Positions 7,201-13,088 of a stretch of 13,088 bases of DNA are shown here, piece after piece (the stretch's first letter is position 1; every line of letters begins with the position of its first letter). Source of the stretch: Chloroflexota bacterium (GTDB lineage: Bacteria > Chloroflexota > Dehalococcoidia > SM23-28-2 > RBG-16-64-32). The stretch is taken from assembly GCA_005882715.1 (NCBI GenBank), contig VBEI01000030.1, positions 1 through 13,088 on the forward strand, read 5' to 3'. Below the pieces are notes generated by a model, which had not been told where the DNA came from, made no database searches, and was given only the letters and a program-made list of their open reading frames with translations. A program made the translations under genes and the position numbers.

Positions 7201-8370
7201 ATGGATTTCCGCCTTCAGCCACACGAAGAAGCTCTTCGCCATGAGGTCTGCGAGTTCCTACGCGCCGAGCTTGGCTCGTCGCACAACTCCGATCCCGCGC
7301 CGATGCCGCCAGGCTACATGCCGGCGCGAGACTTCGAGCTAAAGCTCGGAGCGAAGGGCTGGCTTGGCATCAGCTGGCCGCCGGAGTACGGCGGGCGCGG
7401 GCGCCCCATGCGCGAGCAGTTTATTGTAGACAAGGAGATCGCCCTCCACGGCGGAAACGCCAGCGACGCGCTCACCCGCTGCATCATCGCGCCGATGATC
7501 ATCGCCGCCGCCAACGAAGACCAGAGACGCCGTTACCTGCCGGGCATGGCCCGCGGTGCAATCACCGCCTGCCTCGGCTATTCCGAGCCCAGCGCGGGTT
7601 CCGACTTCGCCTCGCTCCAGACCCGCGCCGTTCGGGACGGCGACGATTACGTCATTAACGGCCGTAAGATCTGGACAAGCGGCGCCGAATCGAGCGAGTA
7701 CTGCTGGCTGGCGGCGCGCACTGATGGCGAAGGTACGAAGCACGCCGGGGTCAGCGTATTCATGGTTCCAATGGACGCGCCCGGTGTTGAAGTCCGCCCG
7801 ATCGTCAATCTGCTCGACAGGGCATGGTTTAATGAAGTCGTCTTTGAGGACGTGCGGGTTTCCGGCGCAGACCGGATCGGCAGAGAGAACGACGGCTGGC
7901 GGGTCCTGACCTCGGCGCTTGGCCTCGAGCGCATCACTGTCTACCGTGCTTACGTCCATTGGCGCACAGTCGTGGGGATAGTCCGCTGGGCGAAGACGCA
8001 CGGAGACAGCGGGAGGGCCTGGGACGACGCGCTATGGCGAAACCGGATCGGCCAGCTGAGGACGGAGTACGAGTTGGCGGAACTTCTCCTCTGGAGGGCA
8101 ATACAGCTGCACGAGCAAGGCGTCGATTACCGCGCACAGGCGGCGATGGTGAAGCTCTTCAACACCGAGTTCGCCCAGCGCCTGTACGAGGAGGCGGTAG
8201 GTCTGATGGGCCCCTACGGATTAGTACGAGAGGACTCTCCGCTCGCCCCGTTCGCCGGAGCGACCCCGCACAACTTCCTCTCGGCCGTCCAGGACACCAT
8301 CGGCGCCGGCACATCGGAAGTACAGCGAGAAATCATCGCCCTGCGTGGGCTTGGACTACCGCGCGGCTGA
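7201..8370 (+). CDS. Acyl-CoA dehydrogenase family protein
   Basis: A 389-residue FAD enzyme of the acyl-CoA dehydrogenase fold introduces an alpha,beta double bond into an acyl-CoA. Domains are in the usual order: an N-terminal helical domain (1-about 120), a middle beta domain with the FAD/substrate motif GYSEPSAGSDFASL (126-139) and INGRKIWTSGA (152-162), and a C-terminal helical domain ending DTIGAGTSEVQREIIA (365-380). The position of the medium-chain enzyme's catalytic Glu is occupied by the IGAGT segment. E243 in LGLERIT matches the alternative helix-G glutamate of isovaleryl-CoA and long-chain dehydrogenases. I start at the ATG at 7201, not the upstream in-frame GTG at 7141, because family homology begins at MDFRL and a TATAAT ends 9 bases earlier. 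It is divergent from the bkd operon. Action on branched acyl-CoA is inferred from context. Confidence 0.93.
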   Translation: MDFRLQPHEEALRHEVCEFLRAELGSSHNSDPAPMPPGYMPARDFELKLGAKGWLGISWPPEYGGRGRPMREQFIVDKEIALHGGNASDALTRCIIAPMIIAAANEDQRRRYLPGMARGAITACLGYSEPSAGSDFASLQTRAVRDGDDYVINGRKIWTSGAESSEYCWLAARTDGEGTKHAGVSVFMVPMDAPGVEVRPIVNLLDRAWFNEVVFEDVRVSGADRIGRENDGWRVLTSALGLERITVYRAYVHWRTVVGIVRWAKTHGDSGRAWDDALWRNRIGQLRTEYELAELLLWRAIQLHEQGVDYRAQAAMVKLFNTEFAQRLYEEAVGLMGPYGLVREDSPLAPFAGATPHNFLSAVQDTIGAGTSEVQREIIALRGLGLPRG

Positions 8371-8372
8371 AG

Positions 8373-8810
8373 TCACGACTCGAGAGCGGCTTTCAGTCTC
8401 TCCAGCGAGGCCTCGATCTCGTTCTGATAGACGCGGTTCATCATGAAGACGTCCATAAATCGGCCCAGCGGACCCATCGGTGGCCGGTAATTTACACTCC
8501 ACTGGACCACGGTGCCGTTACCTGCTGACGTGAACTGCATCGTCTCTTCTTGCGTCATTCCCATTACGCTGCGCCGCGCGAATAGCTCGCCGGGGTTGTA
8601 CGCCGTCCAGAGGTGCTCGGCTTTCGTTGCCCGCGGCCCGACCTTGAAGACCGTCCGGTCCCTGGTCCCAGCGCTCTTGCCGTCGCCCGACGTTATCAGC
8701 CCCTCCTTGACAAACGTCGTCCAGTCCGGCTGTCTACCGATGTCAGTCGCCAGCGCAAAGACATGCTCTCGCGGCGCGTCTATCTCAATCGACTTCGCTA
8801 CGCGGGCCAA
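8373..8810 (-). CDS. SRPBCC-fold (polyketide cyclase/dehydrase-like) protein
   Basis: A 145-residue single-domain protein begins VAKSIEIDAPREHVFALATDIGRQPDW, split here as VAKSIEIDAPREHVF then ALATDIGRQPDW. This is the beta-strand and helix opening of the START/SRPBCC superfamily ('I.I.Ap.e.Vf....D...'). The central strands include a GTVVQWSVNY segment, and a long C-terminal helix closes the hydrophobic cavity (QNEIEASLERLKAALES). Such proteins bind lipophilic ligands or act as cyclases or aromatases; nothing here identifies the ligand. The start is TTG, well supported by a strong GGAGGT ribosome site five bases upstream. Its stop lies 2 bases from the stop of the convergent acyl-CoA dehydrogenase. 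The fold is confident, the function unknown. Confidence 0.85.
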   Translation of the reverse strand: MARVAKSIEIDAPREHVFALATDIGRQPDWTTFVKEGLITSGDGKSAGTRDRTVFKVGPRATKAEHLWTAYNPGELFARRSVMGMTQEETMQFTSAGNGTVVQWSVNYRPPMGPLGRFMDVFMMNRVYQNEIEASLERLKAALES

Positions 8811-8815
8811 GGCTT

Positions 8816-8821
8816 ACCTCC
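8816..8821 (-). promoter_or_regulatory. Ribosome-binding site fixing the TTG start of the SRPBCC gene
   Basis: GGAGGT on the minus strand lies five bases before the TTG at 8810. It is the best match to the 16S anti-Shine-Dalgarno in the window and supports TTG as the true start. Confidence 0.8.
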
Positions 8822-8841
8822 GATCTTCAGATGCTACTGTG

Positions 8842-8870
8842 AAGCTACCGCCCACGCGCAGTATCGTCAA
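8842..8870 (-). promoter_or_regulatory. Possible promoter of the SRPBCC gene
   Basis: On the minus strand TTGACG (8865-8870) is followed by 17 bases and TAGCTT (8842-8847). The -35 is good and the -10 is weak, with 3 of 6 consensus matches. It lies back to back with the tRNA-Gly promoter, the two -35 boxes being 7 bases apart. Confidence 0.4.
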
Positions 8871-8877
8871 GGCGGTC

Positions 8878-8905
8878 TTGCGGAGGGCTTGGGCGCAAGT
8901 ATAAT
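8878..8905 (+). promoter_or_regulatory. Promoter of tRNA-Gly
   Basis: TTGCGG (8878-8883), a 16-base spacer and a perfect TATAAT (8900-8905) sit 13 bases before the mature tRNA 5' end. The sequence after the -10 (GTTTAG) resembles that after the acyl-CoA dehydrogenase -10 (GCTTTTAG), which may reflect a common start-site preference. Confidence 0.65.
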
Positions 8906-8918
8906 GTTTAGGACGAGA

Positions 8919-8993
<75 letters not shown>

Positions 8994-9008
8994 CATCTAC
9001 GCAATTAA

Positions 9009-9068
9009 GCGCACGGCTCGAGTCTGCTCCTGCTCAAAGCTAGGAGAAAGGAGAAGAGGGCCGTGCGC
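9009..9068. other. Large stem structure with nested hairpin downstream of tRNA-Gly
   Basis: The arms GCGCACGGC (9009-9017) and GCCGTGCGC (9060-9068) are perfectly complementary over 9 bases. On the plus strand they extend by a T-G and a C-G pair to 11. Inside lies a second hairpin (9027-9046): CTCCT-GCT pairs with AGC-AGGAG, with one bulged T (9041) and a CAA loop. A purine-rich tail with repeated GGAG follows. No T-run follows on either strand, so it is not a standard intrinsic terminator. It may end the tRNA transcript by another route or be a small structured RNA. Confidence 0.55.
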
Positions 9069-9367
9069 CAAATTATTAGCAGCCAGCATGCGAGACCCCC
9101 TAATTATCTACTAGGAGGTCGCTAGGACGACTCCCTGCTTCTTCGGGAATGGATGCTCCTCCTTCGAGGCGACGAGAAGTCGCCACGGACCATTGAGGGC
9201 GACACTGATAGCCTGCGACGGCTGTGATCGTTCCTCGAAACCATGGGATTCCCAGCACTTACCCAGGTCACTGCCGAACATGTTCGAACGCTGCGCGGCA
9301 ACAAGCCGGCAAGAGTTAATACGCGCGTTACTGGCACGTGCATCTACTTACCCCAGTCGCAGGCACA

Positions 9368-9398
9368 GCGAGGCGGCGTCGAGCATGCCGCCGCTCGC
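9368..9398 (-). terminator. Terminator-like hairpin at the end of the uncharacterised gene
   Basis: Directly after the stop codon of the minus-strand gene, GCGA/TCGC and GGCGGC/GCCGCC pair with a 2-base bulge between them and a 9-base loop. There is no T-tract afterwards, so intrinsic termination is doubtful. GC-rich sequence could form this by chance. Confidence 0.3.
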
Positions 9399-10529
9399 TC
9401 AAGATGGCGGCGCTCCGTCCAGGAACTCTTGAAGACGCGAGGGCGCGTGCGGGCCCAGGCAAATCTGCTCCAGGACTCCGAGGCCTTGCCGGCCTTCTGA
9501 TCGCGCCCGCATGACCTGCTGGATGTGGATGTTCTCCAATGCCAGCTCGTTCAGGTCTGCGGTCCGCCAGGACTCTCCGCCGATCGCCATCTCCCCCTTC
9601 CAGCGTCCGTGGCCCCACTCCGGATGCATGTAGCCGATCCCTTTCATCCGGAAACAGATCAACGGCTCCAGTTCGACATCATGCCGCTCGCCCGACCGCT
9701 CGATGAGGGAGATCCGCGCCGATTGTGCCCGCCTCGTCCCCGGGACGTATCTGATCTCGTGCTCCACCGATGCCATTGTCCGAATATCTGGATCCATAAC
9801 TCCGGGTATCTCATCAGGCGAGCGATGCGCCGGCACGATCGCCCCGTCCGAGTGGAGGCGGTGCCCCGTCTCGTCCTCGAACACTCCGAAATGCGTACAG
9901 TGGTCCTCCCAGTGGACCGGCGCCCAAAGGAAGAACACCTGCGGTATCCTGCGCGCCGGGGCGCCGCCTGTCTCCGGTTCACCGACGGGTCGCAAGCCCC
10001 ACGACCTGTCCTTCGTTCCGAAAACCCGAGTCTCATCGACAGCTACGGTTTTCCCGTTATACCGCACCGTCCCCCGCCAGCGGCCGAACTGTGCGAACCG
10101 CGTGGAGTCGAGCATGGGCCGGACCCCCTGCCGCAGCGTCTGCCGTCCTTCCTCGACGCACGCCGTCCGCGCCGTGAACGTCAGGTTGCACTCGATCCCC
10201 GTCTCGTTCGGGTCTAGCACTACCCGCGACACCATCATCGGCTCCACCACCTCAATCCGAAATGGCCCCACTGCTGTCTCCGCCGGCTCCCCCGTCGCCC
10301 GCTTCGAAGCGTGGAAGGCGTGCTGCTCGCCGTCGCGCACGACGCTGAACCCGCAGTCAATGATCCCCCTGTTTGGGTACAGACCCATCCCGATTGCGAA
10401 GTAATACTCCCCGTCGTCGGCGTACCCGTTGAACCAGTAGCGGTCATAGACGTTCCGGTCACTGGATGCCGGGTGCGCGATGGGCTCCGGCGTCTGGTGG
10501 ATCGCGTAATCGTCAAACTTCGTAAGCAT
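9399..10529 (-). CDS. Uncharacterised protein, possibly CrtC/AttH-like (DUF7064/7065-type)
   Basis: This 376-residue soluble protein has no signal peptide or membrane segment. I recognise it only as resembling a group of uncharacterised bacterial proteins distantly like the hydroxyneurosporene synthase/AttH beta-barrel fold. Visible landmarks are NVYDRYWFNGYADDGEYYF (26-44), GMGLYPNRGIIDCGF (47-61), a TKDRSWGLRP motif (172-181), WAPVHWEDHCTHFG (202-215), and a C-terminal HPEWGHGRWKGE block (302-313). Conserved-looking Trp, Arg and His residues suggest a ligand pocket, but no catalytic set is evident. I start at the ATG at 10529, not the further upstream in-frame start at 10601, because AAGGAG lies four bases before it and the extra residues look non-coding. 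It is divergent from the amidase gene. No function is assigned. Confidence 0.8.
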   Translation of the reverse strand: MLTKFDDYAIHQTPEPIAHPASSDRNVYDRYWFNGYADDGEYYFAIGMGLYPNRGIIDCGFSVVRDGEQHAFHASKRATGEPAETAVGPFRIEVVEPMMVSRVVLDPNETGIECNLTFTARTACVEEGRQTLRQGVRPMLDSTRFAQFGRWRGTVRYNGKTVAVDETRVFGTKDRSWGLRPVGEPETGGAPARRIPQVFFLWAPVHWEDHCTHFGVFEDETGHRLHSDGAIVPAHRSPDEIPGVMDPDIRTMASVEHEIRYVPGTRRAQSARISLIERSGERHDVELEPLICFRMKGIGYMHPEWGHGRWKGEMAIGGESWRTADLNELALENIHIQQVMRARSEGRQGLGVLEQICLGPHAPSRLQEFLDGAPPS

Positions 10530-10533
10530 GGAT

Positions 10534-10539
10534 CTCCTT
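10534..10539 (-). promoter_or_regulatory. Ribosome-binding site choosing the 10529 start
   Basis: AAGGAG on the minus strand, four bases before the ATG at 10529. The upstream in-frame start at 10601 has no comparable site. Confidence 0.75.
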
Positions 10540-10653
10540 ATCGCTCCCCCAAGGTATGGCAGGGTCGCTTGAGGTTTTGAAGGATGAGGTGCTGGCGGCA
10601 TAGAGTCAACCGGTAGACGGGCGCCGAACCGTAACTAGCTTTCATGGCACCGA

Positions 10654-12129
10654 TTGTTCGAGCGGAAAGCAGGCGCCCTTGCCGGGCTGGCGGCGCCAAC
10701 GTACACTCCCAACCAGAGGTGTCTTCTGAAACCGTGGCTCGATGACGCATCGCCCCTCGCCGACGCTATACGCCGCGGAGAAATCCGCTCCGCCGAGGCA
10801 GTCGAAGCCTCCCTAGAGGCCATCGCCAACTCCAAGCTTAACGCGCTGACATTTCTCGACGCCGAGGGTGCGCGTCGCCAAGCGGAGCAGATCGACGCCC
10901 GGATCGCCCGCGGCGAAGACGCCGGCCTCCTCTCCGGCGTCCCTATCCTCGTGAAGGATGTTGAGGACGCCGCCGGCTGGCCCACCACCCACGGCTCGCT
11001 AGTTTTCAAGGAAAACATCGCCGCAGAGAACTCCACCCACGTCGCCCGGCTCCGCGCTGCAGGCGCCGTCCTCGTCGGCAAGGCCGCTACCTCCGAGTTC
11101 GGCTTCGTCGCCTACACTTCCACGAAGCTCCACGGCGTTACCCGCAACCCCTGGAACCTCGAGCGCACTCCAGCCGGCTCTTCCGGAGGCTCCGCGGCGG
11201 CGGTGGCTGGTGGCCTCGTACCGGCCGCCACCGCCGGCGACGGGGGCGGCAGCATACGCATCCCCGCGTCCTATTGCGGACTTGTTGGCATGAAGGGGTC
11301 CTTCGGCCGCATCCCGCGCGGACCCCGCGCCGCCTTTGGCCAGCTCGCCGCCGTCAAGGGTACGGTCGCCCGCAGCGTCCGCGACGCCGCCCGCTGGTAC
11401 GACATCACCTCCGGCTACGATCCCCGCGACGCCTTCAGCCTACCCCGCCAGGACGGCTGGGAGGCCGGGCTCGGTAGCCGCGATATTAAAGGCCTTCGCG
11501 TTGCCGTTGCTGTCGACCTCGGCAACGCCGTCGTCCACCCCGAAGTCCGCCAGATCGTCTCCGAGGCCGCCGACGTCCTCGTCGATGCCGCCGGCCTCAA
11601 CCGCGTGGACATCGAGGTCAGCGTCCCCGAGAGCGGTATCACGTGGGCCAGCGCTGGTCTCCCCTCCCTTGTCGCCGACCTCCAAGACTACTGGCCCGAC
11701 TGCGAGCAGGACCTCACCTTCGAGATCGCCTTCGCGATGCGCGCCGCCCCCACTTACCGCGCCAAGCACGGCGCTCGCCTCGAGAAGTTCCGCGTCGAAA
11801 TGAACGAAGCGATGGCCGACCTCTTCGAGCAAACGGACATCGTCCTCTGCGCCACCAGCCCTATGGAGCCATTCAACGCCGAGGGCCCTATGCCGAACAT
11901 GGTCGGCGAAGTCCGCGTGAGCCCCTACAACGCCGGCGCCCTTACCATCCCCGCCAACCTGTCTGGCTACCCCGCCATTTCAATTCCGGCGGGCCTCTCT
12001 GCGAGCGGCCTGCCCATCGGCCTCCAGGCCTACGCCCGCCGCCACGAAGACGCCCTCCTCCTCGACCTTGCCTTGATCATGGAGCAGGCCCGCCCGTGGC
12101 CCAAAGTCGCTCCTAACGCGCCTATATGA
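10654..12129 (+). CDS. Amidase signature family hydrolase
   Basis: This serine hydrolase of the amidase signature family cleaves amide (or sometimes ester) bonds. Counting from the TTG at 10654, the Ser-cisSer-Lys triad is K101 (VPILVKDVEDAAG), S176 in TPAGSSGGSAAA and nucleophile S200 in GDGGGSIRIP. Spacings of 75 and 24 residues equal those of fatty acid amide hydrolase. The C-terminal part carries the usual YNAGALTIPANLSGYPAISI and LPIGLQ blocks. It is not obviously GatA: no gatB or gatC lies nearby, and the C-terminus is that of general amidases. The start is unclear. TTG 10654 lacks a ribosome site, and no other ATG, GTG or TTG lies early in frame, while AGAGGTG precedes an in-frame CTG at 10726 near where homology begins. 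Codon use is far more C-ending than the neighbours. Substrate unknown. Confidence 0.92.
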   Translation: MFERKAGALAGLAAPTYTPNQRCLLKPWLDDASPLADAIRRGEIRSAEAVEASLEAIANSKLNALTFLDAEGARRQAEQIDARIARGEDAGLLSGVPILVKDVEDAAGWPTTHGSLVFKENIAAENSTHVARLRAAGAVLVGKAATSEFGFVAYTSTKLHGVTRNPWNLERTPAGSSGGSAAAVAGGLVPAATAGDGGGSIRIPASYCGLVGMKGSFGRIPRGPRAAFGQLAAVKGTVARSVRDAARWYDITSGYDPRDAFSLPRQDGWEAGLGSRDIKGLRVAVAVDLGNAVVHPEVRQIVSEAADVLVDAAGLNRVDIEVSVPESGITWASAGLPSLVADLQDYWPDCEQDLTFEIAFAMRAAPTYRAKHGARLEKFRVEMNEAMADLFEQTDIVLCATSPMEPFNAEGPMPNMVGEVRVSPYNAGALTIPANLSGYPAISIPAGLSASGLPIGLQAYARRHEDALLLDLALIMEQARPWPKVAPNAPI

Positions 12130-12145
12130 CAGACTCCTTGAGCCA

Positions 12146-13003
12146 TTGATACCACGTCAAGCCTTCGGTAGAACCGGCCATCAGAGTACTCGCGTGATAT
12201 TCGGCGCGGCCGCTTTCTGGAAGGCTAACGAGCGAGTGAAAGAACGTGCCCTTGAGCTTTTGCTCACGCATGGGATCAACCACGTTGACGTGGCGGCCAG
12301 CTACGGCGAAGCGGAAGACCACGTCGGCCTCTGGATGGAGCGTCACCGCGACCGGTTCTTCCTGGCCACCAAGACCGGAGAGCGGACCTACGAACCGGCA
12401 TGGGCCGAATTGCAGCGCTCACTTCAGCGCCTGCAAGTCGATTCCGTCGATCTCTGGCAGTTGCACAACCTTGTCGACGAGGACGAGTGGAGCAAAGCGA
12501 TGGGCGCGGGCGGCGCGCTGGAGGCGGCAATTGAAGCGCGAGACCAGGGGCTGGTGCGGTTCATCGGGGTGACCGGTCATGGCGTAACGGTGGCGGCGAT
12601 GCACCGCCGCAGCCTGGAGCGCTTCCCCTTTGACTCGGTCCTGCTGCCTCTGAACTATACGATGCTCCAGAACCAGGCTTACGCAACCGACTTCGCGGAA
12701 CTTGTTGAGATGTGCCGGCAGCGAGGCGTCGCCATACAGACAATCAAGAGCCTGGCAGTAGGCGACTGGGGCGAGAAGGAGCGGACGACGAGGACCTGGT
12801 ACGACGCGCTGAGCGAGCAGTCGGATGTTGATCTAGCCGTGCACTGGGTTCTCGGCCATGAGGGCGTCTTCCTCAACAGCTCATCGGATCTCGGCCTGTT
12901 GGAGAAGATCGTGGACGCGGCAGAGCGTTACCAGGTATCGCCGTCAGGAGCCGATATGGAAGCTATGGCGTCCAGGACCGCAATGTCGCCACTGTTTACC
13001 TAA
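12146..13003 (+). CDS. Aldo/keto reductase family oxidoreductase
   Basis: A 285-residue protein of the aldo/keto reductase TIM-barrel family reduces carbonyls with NAD(P)H. It opens with the family-typical FGRTGHQSTRVIFGAA (7-22). The catalytic tetrad is visible as D48 and Y53 (NHVDVAASYGEAE), K76 (LATKTGER) and H107 (LWQLHNL). A GVTGHG strand (141-146) and the late WVLGHEGVFLNSSSDLG block (234-250) complete the barrel and nucleotide region. Length is at the short end of the family. The start is TTG, 16 bases after the amidase stop and without a strong ribosome site, so it may be co-transcribed with the amidase. The physiological substrate cannot be read from sequence. Confidence 0.92.
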   Translation: MIPRQAFGRTGHQSTRVIFGAAAFWKANERVKERALELLLTHGINHVDVAASYGEAEDHVGLWMERHRDRFFLATKTGERTYEPAWAELQRSLQRLQVDSVDLWQLHNLVDEDEWSKAMGAGGALEAAIEARDQGLVRFIGVTGHGVTVAAMHRRSLERFPFDSVLLPLNYTMLQNQAYATDFAELVEMCRQRGVAIQTIKSLAVGDWGEKERTTRTWYDALSEQSDVDLAVHWVLGHEGVFLNSSSDLGLLEKIVDAAERYQVSPSGADMEAMASRTAMSPLFT

Positions 13004-13088
13004 GTGGCGTCTCCGACCTGATGTTCAGCAGCATCTACACGCGCACCGATCACAGATCATGACAGTCTACCCTCGGTCGTCCTGGGTC

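Larger units (their letters stand above)
8994..9398. other. 405-base gap without a convincing gene
   Basis: Short open frames exist on both strands, but none has a recognisable motif together with a ribosome site. The stretch is rich in inverted repeats. These are the large stem at 9009-9068, GACCCCCT/AGGAGGTC with one mismatch around an 11-base loop (9094-9120), and a perfect GGCGAC/GTCGCC hairpin with a GAGAA loop (9168-9184). A further hairpin abuts the end of the next gene (9368-9398). It may hold a small RNA downstream of the tRNA, or the remains of a decayed gene. Confidence 0.6.

Noticed and set aside
10530..10653. Promoter pairs between the uncharacterised gene and the amidase
   Set aside because: Only weak partial matches (for example TTGACT on the minus strand without a fitting -10 box), so I do not list them as features.
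13004..13088. Gene or terminator after the aldo/keto reductase
   Set aside because: No open frame with a start, no stem followed by T-run; too short to judge at the window edge.

Overview
The window is a GC-rich bacterial chromosome segment with densely packed genes. About half of its start codons are non-ATG (GTG or TTG). There is no sign of phage, insertion sequence or CRISPR. The branched-chain oxo-acid dehydrogenase genes resemble the Bacillus/Thermus type. Together with the near-leaderless promoter architecture and the acyl-CoA dehydrogenase, amidase and aldo/keto reductase neighbours, this would fit a Chloroflexota-like heterotroph, but that assignment is a low-confidence inference.

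Region 1 (1-7073) starts with the 3' part of a TetR-type regulator that runs in from the left edge. It meets, tail to tail, a compact six-gene minus-strand operon reading leftward from about 7095: lpdA (E3), two tandem E1-alpha genes, E1-beta, E2 and lipB. Intergenic distances are 16, 12, -8, 16 and -1 bases, so transcription and translation are probably coupled. The E1 and E2 sequences look like branched-chain 2-oxoacid dehydrogenase (BCKDH). The operon would encode a whole complex plus the octanoyltransferase that starts lipoylation of its E2 subunit. The unusual point is the duplicated E1-alpha. The two copies are about 62% identical by hand count and have complementary departures from consensus at cofactor sites.

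Region 2 (7074-8993) begins with a 127-base divergent promoter region. It carries a TTGACA-18-GATAAT promoter for the operon and, on the other strand, a perfect TATAAT only 9 bases before the ATG of an acyl-CoA dehydrogenase. That enzyme could act on the branched acyl-CoAs made by BCKDH. It converges on a small SRPBCC-fold gene. Back-to-back promoters then serve this gene and a tRNA-Gly(GCC).

Region 3 (8994-9398) has no convincing gene. It holds a sizeable stem structure (9009-9068) and several smaller inverted repeats.

Region 4 (9399-13003) holds an uncharacterised 376-residue protein (minus strand), a divergently oriented amidase-signature hydrolase with strikingly C-ending codons and no clear start, and an aldo/keto reductase 16 bases behind it. 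I see no gene after 13003.
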